A DNA stretch of 64,000 bases, from contig NZ_LN831058.1 of NCBI RefSeq assembly GCF_001375495.1, positions 950,768 to 1,014,767 on the forward strand, read 5' to 3'. The position numbers and the translations under genes are program-made. Within the stretch, counting starts at the first letter, position 1. Each line of letters begins with the position of its first letter. Shown here piece after piece: positions 52,950 through 62,580 of the stretch. The notes beneath the pieces were generated by a model. It saw only the letters and a list, made by a program, of their open reading frames with translations. It did no database searches and was not told where the DNA came from. The stretch comes from Flaviflexus massiliensis. Its GTDB lineage: Bacteria > Actinomycetota > Actinomycetes > Actinomycetales > Actinomycetaceae.

Positions 52950-54446
52950 ATGCATGTCATAGTCGATCGGGACAGTGAACTTCCCGCCCAGTGGTCAGCC
53001 CTCGAGGGCACCACGATCCGAAGGGCGGGACAGCCGGCACCTCTCGACCTTGATCCCGCCCCGAGCGGCCTCGTTCTCGTCATCGCAGACGCATCCGCGA
53101 TTGACCTGGCACAGCTGACTTCTCTCATCGAGCAGGCTAAGGCTGCAGTGGCCGGTGGGAAGGCCGCCGTGTTCGTTCCCGGGGTGGAAACCACGCCGGT
53201 CCTCGCCTCCCGCGGCGCCCTCTACGCCTTTGATGCGCAACAAACCCACTATGCGGGCGGTTTCGACCCGACCTACGGTGCGCTGGCCATGGGCTTGGAT
53301 ATGCAGTTCCGGCTGAGCAGCAGGGCCATCCCGGCCGTCCGCATCGGCTCCCCCGCCATCACCAAACCGGTGGTGGCAGAGCTCGGGATCTACCTCGATG
53401 TCATGACGAAGAACTTGAGCCCCCGCTCACTCGCTAGCCGCTTCGCACCACTTTTCACCGGCATCGTCGCCCACGGCCTCAGGTCCGAAAACACGACCAT
53501 CCTGGACCTGCAGCGTTCCCCCGGTGGTGACGACGTGCTGACCATGTCGGTGAACCCGGACGGCCTTGCCGGTGCCAGGACCGTGCGAGACTGGTCGCTG
53601 CGCCTCGAAGCTTCGAAGGAAGCGCACTACATTAACCGGGTGGCGCGCAGAATTCCCTCCGGTGCACTCCCGCACATCGACGCGTTCATGGATGAAGTGT
53701 GGGAAGCAACCGGGATCCCAGCCGATCAGCGCAAGGTTCTCGAAGACAGCTTCGCCGACCTTACTCCTGTCCGACACTCGGCACTGCTCGTCGCCCACTC
53801 CAAGGACGAGACGGCACTCGCGCGAGCTACCGCCATCGCCCAGACCGTCCCCAATACGGTCCTGTGGGATCCCAACGCGCGAATCGTCTCCACCTGGGAC
53901 GGAGAATGGGTGCCCTCCGGTTATGGAATCGATGATCTTTCGAACGAGGCCGTTGTCTACCTCATCGGCTCCAGCATCCGCACCGTCCCCTGGGCCCACA
54001 CCTCCGGAGCTGTCGTTGTTTCTGATCTCACCACCACGGAGGTGACCCCGCGGCTCGCCCAGGACTGGGTGGGACACACCGATGAGTTCCGCGGCGCCTC
54101 GGCACAGAACTTCGGGGAAACCTTCCTCCGCGCCGACCGGATCCTCACCTCGGATGCTGCCGGGCGCGACTTCGTCCTTGGTTTTATCTCCGGACTCAAC
54201 AGGCTCAACGCCTACGCGTACGACGCGGATACCTCCTACGCGACAATCGTTGCAGTTGAAGAGGGGACCAGTGGTGCGGAGGCAATCATTGCCCGGCCCC
54301 TGCGCGCCCTCGACCTCATCGAAACAACCGTCGAATACGAATCGACTCCGCACGCCGTGTTCGCGAAAGAAAAGACAGGTTTCGTCGATTCCTTCAAGCA
54401 CTCGGGACGCAAAGCCATGACCGCAGTGAAGGGACTGAAGAAGTGA
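52950..54446 (+). CDS. Glycosyltransferase-like protein of unknown activity
   Basis: 498 aa, cytoplasmic, no membrane span. I cannot assign a family. The first 130 residues look like one alpha/beta domain (LVLVIADASAIDLAQLTSLI, AVFVPGVETTPVLASRGALYAF). The last 220 resemble the N-lobe of a GT-B enzyme (HSALLVAHSKDETALARATA, TVLWDPNARIVSTWDGEWVP, AVVYLIGSSIRTVPWA) but no sugar-nucleotide-binding E-x7-E is seen. It overlaps the GT2-GT4 fusion gene by 4 bases (GTGA), so the two products are made together and may act as a complex. It could be a catalytically altered glycosyltransferase or an assembly factor. Confidence 0.75.
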   Translation: MHVIVDRDSELPAQWSALEGTTIRRAGQPAPLDLDPAPSGLVLVIADASAIDLAQLTSLIEQAKAAVAGGKAAVFVPGVETTPVLASRGALYAFDAQQTHYAGGFDPTYGALAMGLDMQFRLSSRAIPAVRIGSPAITKPVVAELGIYLDVMTKNLSPRSLASRFAPLFTGIVAHGLRSENTTILDLQRSPGGDDVLTMSVNPDGLAGARTVRDWSLRLEASKEAHYINRVARRIPSGALPHIDAFMDEVWEATGIPADQRKVLEDSFADLTPVRHSALLVAHSKDETALARATAIAQTVPNTVLWDPNARIVSTWDGEWVPSGYGIDDLSNEAVVYLIGSSIRTVPWAHTSGAVVVSDLTTTEVTPRLAQDWVGHTDEFRGASAQNFGETFLRADRILTSDAAGRDFVLGFISGLNRLNAYAYDADTSYATIVAVEEGTSGAEAIIARPLRALDLIETTVEYESTPHAVFAKEKTGFVDSFKHSGRKAMTAVKGLKK

Positions 54447-56890
54447 CCACCGTATCCGTCATTCTCGTCAACTACCGGGGAGCCGACGACACGATCGCGG
54501 CCGTCGAATACCTCCGCAAGTGCGACTGGCCCCAAGACAAACTCGAAATCATCATCGTCGAAAACGACTCGGGTGATGACAGCTACGAGCGGCTTACAGC
54601 CGCCCTGCCCAACGAGCAGGTCATCGACTCGGGAGCAAACCTGGGCTTCGCGGGCGGATGCAACTTCGGCGTGAAGCACTCGACCGGCGATATCGTTGCC
54701 TTCCTCAACAACGATGCCAGGCCCGACGAACAGTGGATCCGGGCCGCAGTGGAAGCCATGGAAGCCGACGACAAAATCGGTTGCGTTGCCTCCAAGGTTC
54801 TCGACTGGGAAGGTGAAACCATCGACTACGTCGATGGGGCACTGACCTGGTTCGGCATGGGATACAAGCGGGAAGCAACCCAGGTCGACAGCGGACAGTA
54901 CGAGACCGCGAAGAACGTTCTCTTCCCCACGGGTGCCGCAGCATTCGTGCACCGGTGGCTCTACGACGAGCTGGGCGGCTTCGACGAACGCTACTTCATG
55001 TTTTACGAGGACGTGGATCTTGGGTGGCGCATCAACCTCGCCGGCTACGACGTGCGCTACATCCCCACCTCGATCGCGTTCCACCGTCATCATGTGACGA
55101 TGAATAAGTTCGGGAACTATCGCGAAACCTACCTGCTCGAACGCAACGCGCTTGCCTGCATGTACAAGAACTTCGGGTCCGACATGCTCCGCTCCGTGTT
55201 CGCGCCAGCACTCGCACTCGCGGTCGAAAGATCGGCCTCCCGCGCGGAAGCCGAAGGAGTGGCAGCGCTGGGGGCCTACGACGGGGCAGAGATCAGAAAG
55301 ATCGCTGCCACCGCCCCTCATGCCATCTCCTGGTTCCACGACCTCCTGCCATCCTTCGCGCAGTCCCGCAAGGAAATTCAGGCATCCCGGAAGGTGTCCG
55401 ATGAGCGGATTCTCCCGCTCATGAGAAACGCACTCGAGCCGGCCTACCCGCTCCCGCAATATCTCGACACCCACGAGCAACTCGTCGAGCACTTCCAGCT
55501 AGACGAAGTGTTCCGACTACAATCCAAGATCCTCATCGTCACCGGCGAACCGATCTCGGCGAAGATGGCGGGACCCGCGATCCGTGCGTGGGAGATGGCG
55601 AAACGCCTGTCCGTATCGCACGCCGTACGACTCTGCTCCACGGGCGGAGTCAGCCAGGTAGGACCGCAGTCGTTCGAGCTGTTCAGCGGCGACGATAACA
55701 CCCTCAAGGCCGTCACCGACTGGGCGGATGTCATCATCTTCCAGGGCTTCCTGCTTGAAGCAGCACCTTGGCTACGTGACTCGGACAAGATCATCGTGGC
55801 CGACATTTACGACCCCATGCACCTCGAGCAACTCGAGCAGGCTCGCGACCAGGGACCGAAGGGCAGAGCTGAAGCCATCGAAGGGGTCACGGACGTCCTC
55901 AACCGGCAGATTGCCAGAGCAGACAAGTTCCTGTGTGCTTCCGAGAAGCAACGTGCCTTCTGGATCGGTCAACTCGCCTCCATGGGACGCATCAACACGA
56001 ACTCTCTCGGACTGGATCGGGCCCCCGAAGACCTCATCGACATCGTTCCCTTCGGACTGAACGAAGACCGTCCCGTCCAAAACCGCCACGCCATCCGCGG
56101 CACCGTCCCCGGTATTGGCATGGACGACAAGGTGATCCTGTGGGGCGGCGGGATCTACAACTGGTTTGACCCCGTCACCCTCGTCAAGGCCGTCAATAAG
56201 CTGAAAGACAAGCGCCCCAACGTGCGCCTCTACTTCCTTGGCGTCAAGCACCCCAACCCGGGGGTACCGAAGATGAGGGTCGCGCAGGAAACCATGGACC
56301 TGTCCCGCAAGCTCGGCCTAACGGACAAACACATTTTCTTCAACCACGACTGGGTTGACTACGACGACCGGCACAACTACCTGCTGGACGCCAACGTGGG
56401 TGTTTCCACCCACTTCGAACACATCGAAACCCAGTACTCGTTCCGCACCCGCATCCTCGACTACCTGTGGGCGGGACTCCCAATCGTTGCCACCACCGGA
56501 GACTCCTTCGGTAGCGTGCTCGACGAGGAAGGGATCGGCATCGGGGTCCCACCCGAAGATGTAGACGCGCTCGCGGACGCACTCGATCAAGCACTCTACG
56601 ACGAGGACTTCGCAGCCTCCTGCAAGGCCAACATCGCCGAGTATTCGAAGCGCTTCGAGTGGTCCCAGGCGCTCGAGCCGCTCCTCGAGTTCGCGAAGCA
56701 ACCGCAGCGCGCCGGCGACCTCCGCTACCTTGCCGAGGGGGCACTGCCGGAGGGCATGCTTGGCTTCATCAAGCCCGGGTTCGACCTCAAGAGGGACGCG
56801 AAGCTTGTCGTTGACTACCTGCGTACCGGGGGACCGAAGGTGCTTGCCACCAAGGTTGCCTCCCGTCTGCGCAAGTACCTGCCCTCCTGA
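54443..56890 (+). CDS. Bifunctional GT2-GT4 glycosyltransferase
   Basis: 815 aa from GTG 54443. Residues 1-300: GT2 domain with VSVILVNYRGADDTIAAVEY, SGANLGFAGGCNFG, FLNNDARPDEQW, GAAAFVHRWLYDELGGFD and YFMFYEDVDLGWRINLAGY. Residues about 365-770: GT-B/GT4 domain with GEPISAKMAGPAIRAWEMAK, DVIIFQGFLLEAAPWL, ILWGGGIYNWFDPVTLVKAV, and YLWAGLPIVATTGDSFG near the donor site. One polypeptide therefore probably adds two different sugars in succession to a lipid-linked polymer. A C-terminal basic end (RLRKYLPS) may touch the membrane. Confidence 0.9.
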   Translation: MTTVSVILVNYRGADDTIAAVEYLRKCDWPQDKLEIIIVENDSGDDSYERLTAALPNEQVIDSGANLGFAGGCNFGVKHSTGDIVAFLNNDARPDEQWIRAAVEAMEADDKIGCVASKVLDWEGETIDYVDGALTWFGMGYKREATQVDSGQYETAKNVLFPTGAAAFVHRWLYDELGGFDERYFMFYEDVDLGWRINLAGYDVRYIPTSIAFHRHHVTMNKFGNYRETYLLERNALACMYKNFGSDMLRSVFAPALALAVERSASRAEAEGVAALGAYDGAEIRKIAATAPHAISWFHDLLPSFAQSRKEIQASRKVSDERILPLMRNALEPAYPLPQYLDTHEQLVEHFQLDEVFRLQSKILIVTGEPISAKMAGPAIRAWEMAKRLSVSHAVRLCSTGGVSQVGPQSFELFSGDDNTLKAVTDWADVIIFQGFLLEAAPWLRDSDKIIVADIYDPMHLEQLEQARDQGPKGRAEAIEGVTDVLNRQIARADKFLCASEKQRAFWIGQLASMGRINTNSLGLDRAPEDLIDIVPFGLNEDRPVQNRHAIRGTVPGIGMDDKVILWGGGIYNWFDPVTLVKAVNKLKDKRPNVRLYFLGVKHPNPGVPKMRVAQETMDLSRKLGLTDKHIFFNHDWVDYDDRHNYLLDANVGVSTHFEHIETQYSFRTRILDYLWAGLPIVATTGDSFGSVLDEEGIGIGVPPEDVDALADALDQALYDEDFAASCKANIAEYSKRFEWSQALEPLLEFAKQPQRAGDLRYLAEGALPEGMLGFIKPGFDLKRDAKLVVDYLRTGGPKVLATKVASRLRKYLPS

Positions 56891-57036
56891 TTCGCTAAGA
56901 CTGTAATCACAGGCCCAAGGTTGAGGAATGTCAATGACGGGACGAGCTTCAAGGAACCTACTTCGGTGCGGAATTCTGAAGCTGAAAAGTGATCGCGGGA
57001 CGTGACACGATGAACGGTGCATGCTAGTCGTGACCC

Positions 57037-57068
57037 CAGACGTACATAGGGTTGCAAACAGACGTACA
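57037..57068 (+). promoter_or_regulatory. 10-bp direct repeat CAGACGTACA, 22-bp spacing
   Basis: Two exact copies (57037-57046 and 57059-57068) spaced 22 bases start to start, 25-56 bases upstream of the S9 peptidase ATG. The two-turn phasing suggests a protein-binding site. Confidence 0.45.
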
Positions 57069-57092
57069 CAGAGATGAGAGACGAAAGAGAAG

Positions 57093-59069
57093 ATGACAGA
57101 GGTTAAGAAGTTTACTGATTCACTGGACGACTTCATTGCGATCCCGAGGGTGACGGGACTGGAATCGAGGCACGGACGCAGCGTTGCGTCCGTTGCCACC
57201 CTCTCGAAGAAAAAGGACGCCTACGTGACCCGCCTCGTTGAGATCGGGGAGCAGCTGAAGCCGCTCACGCGCTCAAAGAAGGGTGACAGCCTCGCCGCGA
57301 TCGGTGAACGTGGCGAACTCTATTTCACCTCGAAGAGGGACGATGAGTTCAGTGAAGAGGAGGTTCACGACACACTGTGGATGCTTCCTCCCGGCGGTGA
57401 AGCACGGGTTGTGCTGCGCAGACCCGGTGGAATCAACTCTGTCACCACGGCGGGTGGAAAACTCATCATCTCCGCCAATACCTTCGCGAATGTAAAGGAC
57501 GAGGAGGAAAACCTCAAGGTAGCTAAAGACCGCAAGGAACGCGGAGTCACCGCCATCCTCCACGAGTCCTTCCCCGTCAGGTTCTGGGACCACGACCTGG
57601 GCCCCACCTACCCTCGGCTTTACGAAGCGGAACTGCCGAGCCTTGACGGTGAGGACGAGATTGAGCTCAAGCCCATCGCCGTTCCCGCAGGGAAACTGGC
57701 CGGTGTGCGAGTCTCGGACGATGCAGACACGATTCTGGTCACGATCGAAAACCTCGTGAACGGCACGACGCAGGTCAACTCTGTGTACTCCATTGTTGGC
57801 GGCGAGACGACCCTGATTGCGGGTGAGACGGAGCCGAGCGAGCCCGGACAGTCGGTGACCGAATACCGCGGCGGGGCCATCGCCCCATCCGGAAAGCATG
57901 CGATTATTAGCGCCTCAAACGGCAACCGCGACGGGTTCCCACTGCGCAGCTGGCTGGAAATCTACTCCTTTGAAACAGAAACAAAGAAGGTCCTGACCGA
58001 ATCCTTCGATGACTGGACGTCGGAAACGCTGTGGCTTGATGACGAGACAATCATTGCCACCGCAGCCCGCAAGGGCAGGGGCTCCGTCTATCGGGTCGAT
58101 GTGGCATCCGGGGAATTCACGCTCCTGACGGACGATGACTACCACTACTCCAACATCGGGATCATTGACGGTGTCTTGCACTGCTTGCGCGATTCGATCA
58201 TCGATCCTGCCACCCCGGTCACGATTGATCCCCAGTCCGGCACAGTGACTGAGCTACCTCGTCTTACCCCGGAAGTGACCGTTACTGGGACTCTGACCGA
58301 GGTCACAACGCAGGCGGAAGATGGTACGGACCTGCGGGCCTGGCTCCTGCTTCCCGACACCGATGAGCCCGCCCCCTTGGCGGTGTTTGTGCACGGCGGT
58401 CCCTGGGGTTCATGGAATGGGTGGACCTGGCGCTGGAACCCGGGACCGTTCGCGGCCAAGGGCTATGCGGTGCTCATGCCGGATCCGGCGATCTCCACCG
58501 GATACGGTCAAGCCATGATCGATCGCGGCAACGACCAACTCGGAGGAACTCCCTACACGGATATCCTCGCCCTCGTTGACGAAGCCGAGAAGCGCGACGA
58601 CATTACAGGGGAGAACACTGCACTTCTGGGTGGTTCTTACGGTGGCTACATGGCGAACTGGATGGCGGGGCACACCGGAACCCGCTTCTCCTGCATCGTC
58701 TCCCACGCCTCCCTGTGGAACATCGACATCATGGGCAGGACCACCGACAACGGTGAGTGGCACGAGTGGATGGCCCCCACCCAGGCCGGTAGATACTCGC
58801 CGCACAGGTTCGTATCCGGTATCGAGGTTCCCATGCTCGTCATACACGGAGACCGTGACTACCGTGTGCCCGTTTCCCAGTCACAGGCGTTGTGGCATGC
58901 GCTCCTGCGAGACTCGAAAGCGGAGGGACACAAGTTCCTCTACTACCCGGATGAGAACCACTGGATCCTCAAGCCATCCAACTCCCGAGTCTGGTACGAA
59001 ACGGTCCTGGCCTTCCTCGACCAGCACGTCCGAGGAAACGGCTGGAAGCGTCCCGAACTCCTCGGCTAA
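57093..59069 (+). CDS. S9 family peptidase (prolyl oligopeptidase-like)
   Basis: 658 aa, no signal peptide. An N-terminal beta-propeller region (about 1-390) is followed by an alpha/beta hydrolase domain (about 400-658). The catalytic triad is readable: Ser in LLGGSYGGYMANW, Asp in HGDRDYRVPVSQ and His in PDENHWILKPSN. FVHGGPWGSWNGW supplies the oxyanion region. Members are acylaminoacyl or dipeptidyl peptidases acting on short peptides in the cytosol. It probably sits among the glycopolymer genes without pathway connection. The ribosome-binding site is GAAAGAGAAG, not strong. Confidence 0.93.
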   Translation: MTEVKKFTDSLDDFIAIPRVTGLESRHGRSVASVATLSKKKDAYVTRLVEIGEQLKPLTRSKKGDSLAAIGERGELYFTSKRDDEFSEEEVHDTLWMLPPGGEARVVLRRPGGINSVTTAGGKLIISANTFANVKDEEENLKVAKDRKERGVTAILHESFPVRFWDHDLGPTYPRLYEAELPSLDGEDEIELKPIAVPAGKLAGVRVSDDADTILVTIENLVNGTTQVNSVYSIVGGETTLIAGETEPSEPGQSVTEYRGGAIAPSGKHAIISASNGNRDGFPLRSWLEIYSFETETKKVLTESFDDWTSETLWLDDETIIATAARKGRGSVYRVDVASGEFTLLTDDDYHYSNIGIIDGVLHCLRDSIIDPATPVTIDPQSGTVTELPRLTPEVTVTGTLTEVTTQAEDGTDLRAWLLLPDTDEPAPLAVFVHGGPWGSWNGWTWRWNPGPFAAKGYAVLMPDPAISTGYGQAMIDRGNDQLGGTPYTDILALVDEAEKRDDITGENTALLGGSYGGYMANWMAGHTGTRFSCIVSHASLWNIDIMGRTTDNGEWHEWMAPTQAGRYSPHRFVSGIEVPMLVIHGDRDYRVPVSQSQALWHALLRDSKAEGHKFLYYPDENHWILKPSNSRVWYETVLAFLDQHVRGNGWKRPELLG

Positions 59070-59096
59070 CGAAGATAATCCCATCTGAGATCCTCA

Positions 59097-59132
59097 CCGG
59101 CCCGCCCCAGCTATGTACTGGGTGCGGGCCGG
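59097..59132 (+). terminator. Terminator after the S9 peptidase gene
   Basis: CCGGCCCGC and GCGGGCCGG outer arms, with an inner CCAG/CTGG pair, then TCCCGTTTCTATC. Located 28 bases after the stop. Confidence 0.75.
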
Positions 59133-59140
59133 TCCCGTTT

Positions 59141-59170
59141 CTATCGGGTCCAATCCGGTCTTATCCGGTT
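59141..59170 (+). repeat. Three 10-bp direct repeats after a terminator
   Basis: CTATCGGGTC, CAATCCGGTC and TTATCCGGTT in exact register; a fourth related unit (TTTCTATCGAG) follows out of phase. The unit resembles the minus-strand reading of the array at 45599-45648. Confidence 0.75.
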
Positions 59171-59403
59171 TCTATCGAGCACACGATATTGTTACCCGCC
59201 CGGTGGCGCCGTATTGATACCTGCACGGCGAGGCCGTGAGTGGGGTTAACAGCTCCCCGACATGCGTAATCTCGTAGACCGGCACCAGGTTTGCGACGGG
59301 TGTGGGAACGTGAGGATGGGCAAGAAAACGGTCGCGGGGCGGTGAGTTTGCGCCCCATCCTGCTACTGTGGCGATGAACCGGAGGGCTTGAGAAAGGACG
59401 GGG

Positions 59404-61413
59404 ATGAAGGTTGTACTCACCCGCAAAAGATTCATTGCGGCCACGGCACTTCTGACAGCGGCTTACCTCGTTGTGCTCATCACCTGGGCTTACGTCACCC
59501 CAGCATTCCGTTCCCCGGATGCTCCCATGCACTACAACTCGATCGTCCGGATCCTGAACGGTGGAGGATGGCCGACCCCGGGAACTGCCCTCATCGATGA
59601 GGAAGTGCTTACCATTGGTAAAGAGGGCGGCCTCGTTGCGGCCGATGCCCCCGGATTCAAGCAAAGGTACTTCCACACCGTCCCGGACGGCCTGATCCAC
59701 GGTAACGGTCACCTGTTCCCGTGGATTGAGCCCATGCCGGAAGAAAATCGCACGATCCCCGTTTTCGGTGACGGCTACACCTCGGGTGTGGACCAGATGA
59801 CTCAGCATCCGCCCGTCTACTACGGGATCGCTGCGGGCTACCTCAAAGTGATTGGTGCAGATGACTGGCAGTGGGATGGGCAGCTTCTTGCACTCCGCAT
59901 TCTGTCTGCCCTCATGGTCGTGTGGGTCGTGCCCGCGACCGTATATATTGCGCGAAGGACGGGGCTAGGCAGGCGGCTATCGCTGTTCGCGGGACTGGGG
60001 CTCTTCGCGGTCCCGCAGCTCGCTCACGTCGGCTCCTCCATCACCAACGATTCCCTCTATATCTTCATGGGTGTCCTCGTGCTCGTTCAGGCAGCTCGGG
60101 TTCTCTTCGGCCACCCAACCAAGAAGGACGTTATTCTCTCTGGCGTACTGCTTGGCCTCGGACTGTGGACGAAAGCAACCTTCCTCGTCTTCGGACTCGT
60201 CGTGGGACTCTCCTTCGTGCTGACGAGGGCGGCAATGCCTGCGGCACGCCGCTGGGGCTACGGTATTGGCGCGGGTCTTCTCGGCGTTCTCATTGGCGGA
60301 TTCTGGTGGATCAGGAACCTCATCGTTCATGGCTCCCTCCAGCCGTCCGGTATGAAAATCAACCAGACAACCTGGGGTGCCGAAGGACCCAGTGTGCAGG
60401 ACTTCCTGCCGATCGCCTTGACAGATTTTGTCGAATCCTTCTGGGGCAAGTTTGGTTGGCTGGAGATTCCACTCCCCGGCTGGCTAATCCCCACCCTCAC
60501 TCTGTGTGCGGGGGCGATGGCCGTCATCGGATTCGTCTCGGCCCGAGGACGGCGCGTAGCTCTCACCGTGCTTTTCCTCTTCCCTGTTCTGATCTTCGCG
60601 ATCATTCTCGCCCAGTCGTGGATGAACTACGTGTACACCGGCCAGGTGGCTGGGATGCAGGGCAGGTACGTGTACCCCGGGATCTCCGGCCTGGCAGTTC
60701 TCGTGGCCTGGTCTTTCGTGGCGCTCCGTCGCCAACTCGAACCCCGTTTCGCCCAGGTGGCCGAATACCTCTACGCGATCGTCACCCCGGTCATCTCCCT
60801 CTATGGAATCTGGTGGATGCTTCAGACCGTCTACCGGGACAACAACGCCTCGCTGAAGTTCTCGTGGATCACGTGGGATAGCTGGTCGATTGCCACGGGA
60901 GCAACTCTGAAACTGTGGATCGGTGCCACAATTGGTGTTGCCCTCGTCCTCATTTTCGGGGGCTGCTACCTCGCTCGCTCCTGCAAACACGGAGACACTC
61001 CACCGGCGCACATCTACCCGGTGGACCGGGACTACGAATCACTCGAACGCCGCGACAACCCAGCCAAGCACAAGGCAACAGGTGGTGCATTGCTGCAGTC
61101 TCACGAACCCGACCAGGATTCGGCTCTTGTTGGCACCGGCGCCACGGCGACGCTGGTGGCAGAGACCGACACTGAGCCCGTACCGACCGACTCGGTTACC
61201 GCTGACTCCTCAGAGGCTGGGCCCGAAACCGAAGCGGTTGTGAGCAACGCATCCCCGGCAATAGATGATGCGGCGGTCAGCGCGGATGAGTCGGGTATTG
61301 ATGAGGGGGTGCGTCTTCCGGAGCATCGCATGCCGGGCGGTAGCGTCCCACCCGAGAGCTCCCCGTCGCCCGCGGACGAACCCGGTCCGGCACCGGAAAA
61401 GGACACGGACTGA
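59404..61413 (+). CDS. DUF2142 family polytopic membrane protein
   Basis: 669 aa with about eleven predicted membrane spans to residue 535. The first helix is followed by an extracellular loop with TPAFRSPDAPMHYNSIVRILNG, and the next by MTQHPPVYYGIAAGYL, VGSSITNDSLYIFMGVLVL, GLWTKATFLVF and FWWIRNLIVHGSLQPSG. This layout matches DUF2142, a GT-C-like family probably transferring sugars from polyprenyl-phosphate donors outside the membrane. The last 130 residues are an acidic, Ser/Thr/Pro-rich tail, predicted cytoplasmic and disordered. GAAAGGACGGGG precedes the ATG. Confidence 0.87.
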   Translation: MKVVLTRKRFIAATALLTAAYLVVLITWAYVTPAFRSPDAPMHYNSIVRILNGGGWPTPGTALIDEEVLTIGKEGGLVAADAPGFKQRYFHTVPDGLIHGNGHLFPWIEPMPEENRTIPVFGDGYTSGVDQMTQHPPVYYGIAAGYLKVIGADDWQWDGQLLALRILSALMVVWVVPATVYIARRTGLGRRLSLFAGLGLFAVPQLAHVGSSITNDSLYIFMGVLVLVQAARVLFGHPTKKDVILSGVLLGLGLWTKATFLVFGLVVGLSFVLTRAAMPAARRWGYGIGAGLLGVLIGGFWWIRNLIVHGSLQPSGMKINQTTWGAEGPSVQDFLPIALTDFVESFWGKFGWLEIPLPGWLIPTLTLCAGAMAVIGFVSARGRRVALTVLFLFPVLIFAIILAQSWMNYVYTGQVAGMQGRYVYPGISGLAVLVAWSFVALRRQLEPRFAQVAEYLYAIVTPVISLYGIWWMLQTVYRDNNASLKFSWITWDSWSIATGATLKLWIGATIGVALVLIFGGCYLARSCKHGDTPPAHIYPVDRDYESLERRDNPAKHKATGGALLQSHEPDQDSALVGTGATATLVAETDTEPVPTDSVTADSSEAGPETEAVVSNASPAIDDAAVSADESGIDEGVRLPEHRMPGGSVPPESSPSPADEPGPAPEKDTD

Positions 61414-61427
61414 CGGGATTCCCGCAT

Positions 61428-61449
61428 GTCTACCTGCCTGCAAGTAGAC
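61428..61449 (+). terminator. Weak hairpin after the DUF2142 gene
   Basis: GTCTACCTGC pairs with GCAAGTAGAC with one mismatch and a short loop, followed by TCCATATTAGG. Located 15 bases after the stop. Confidence 0.45.
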
Positions 61450-61525
61450 TCCATATTAGGTGCGTGTGAGCCTGTCGAATCGCTTACATATGAAGAAAGT
61501 CATCGCGGAATACCAGCCCGGTTTC

Positions 61526-61531
61526 TATAAT
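61526..61531 (+). promoter_or_regulatory. Consensus -10 (TATAAT) before the GT2 gene
   Basis: Perfect TATAAT, predicting a start near 61538 and a 26-base leader with GAAGGAAGA. The -35 position (TCGCGG) is poor. Confidence 0.5.
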
Positions 61532-61563
61532 CTCTAAAGGTTAGGGAGATTGAAGGAAGAATT

Positions 61564-62580
61564 ATGAAAGTTTTTGTGCAGGTGCCATGCCTCAACGAGG
61601 AAGAGACACTGCCGGCCGTGCTGGAGTCGATCCCGAAAGAAATCCCGGGTGTAGATTCGGTAGAAATCCTCATTATTGATGATGGTTCGACCGACCGCAC
61701 CATTGAGGTAGCCGAGTCCTATGGAGTGAAGCACTTCGTGCGTCACCCGCGCAATCAGGGACTGGCTCGTTCCTTCCGTGACGGCGTGGACTACGCTCTC
61801 GCTCACGGCGCCGACATTGTCGTGAACACCGACGGTGACAACCAGTACCCGCAGGAACGCATCCCGGACCTTGTTGCCCCGATCGTTGCCGGCCGCGCCG
61901 ACATTGTTATTGCCGACCGTCAGACCTCCAAGATCGCCCACTTCTCCAAGTTCAAGAAGCTCATGCAGAACGTGGGATCCCGCGTCGTGAACCGGGCCGC
62001 TGGAACGGGACTTCCCGATGCCGCCTCCGGTTTCCGCGCCTACTCGAAGGCGTCGCTCTACCGCCTCAACGTGGTCACCCAGTTCTCGTACTGCATGGAA
62101 ACAATCATCCAGGCAGGTAACAAGCGACTGCGGATCGAATCCGTTGCGGTCACCACGAACCCGAAGACCCGCGAATCGCGCCTGTTCAAGAACATTTGGC
62201 AGCACATGTACAAGTCCGGTCTTGCGATCGTGCGCTCCTTCCTCATGTTCAAGCCCCACGTGATTTTGGGATGGCTGGGCGGGCTCATGATGATTGCCGG
62301 CCTCGTTCCCTTCGTCCGATTCTTTATCTTCTGGGTGCAGGGCGAAGGCGGCGGACACATTCAGTCCCTCATCCTTGGATCTGCCATGCTCGTCGGCGGC
62401 CTCCTCTCCCTGGCGCTCCTCGTGATCGCGGACCTGTTGCGCACGAACAGGGTGCTGCTGGAGGACCAGCTGGAACGCATCAAGGAAATCCAATACGGCG
62501 CGGACCCGGTCACGGAAGATCCGGAAACTGAGGGGCCCGAGGGTCTCTCCATGGAAAGGGAAACGGCCGAGAACCAATGA
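61564..62580 (+). CDS. GT2 glycosyltransferase, polyprenyl-phosphate hexosyltransferase type
   Basis: 338 aa. GT-A domain like dolichyl-phosphate mannosyltransferase: VQVPCLNEEETLPAVLES, ILIIDDGSTDRTIEVAE, VVNTDGDNQYPQERIPDLV (DxD-containing) and DAASGFRAYSKASLY. Two C-terminal membrane helices (VILGWLGGLMMIAGLVPFVRFFIFW and SLILGSAMLVGGLLSLALLVIADLL) anchor it. It probably makes a polyprenyl-phosphate sugar used as donor by the DUF2142-type protein encoded upstream. The stop overlaps the next gene by 4 bases (ATGA). Confidence 0.92.
   Translation: MKVFVQVPCLNEEETLPAVLESIPKEIPGVDSVEILIIDDGSTDRTIEVAESYGVKHFVRHPRNQGLARSFRDGVDYALAHGADIVVNTDGDNQYPQERIPDLVAPIVAGRADIVIADRQTSKIAHFSKFKKLMQNVGSRVVNRAAGTGLPDAASGFRAYSKASLYRLNVVTQFSYCMETIIQAGNKRLRIESVAVTTNPKTRESRLFKNIWQHMYKSGLAIVRSFLMFKPHVILGWLGGLMMIAGLVPFVRFFIFWVQGEGGGHIQSLILGSAMLVGGLLSLALLVIADLLRTNRVLLEDQLERIKEIQYGADPVTEDPETEGPEGLSMERETAENQ

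Larger units (their letters stand above)
59070..59403. other. Intergenic region with terminator and repeats
   Basis: It holds the S9 terminator (59097-59132), 10-base repeats (59141-59170) and about 220 further bases with scattered GC-rich stretches. The promoter of the DUF2142 gene must be here but I cannot point to one. No gene is supported. Confidence 0.45.
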
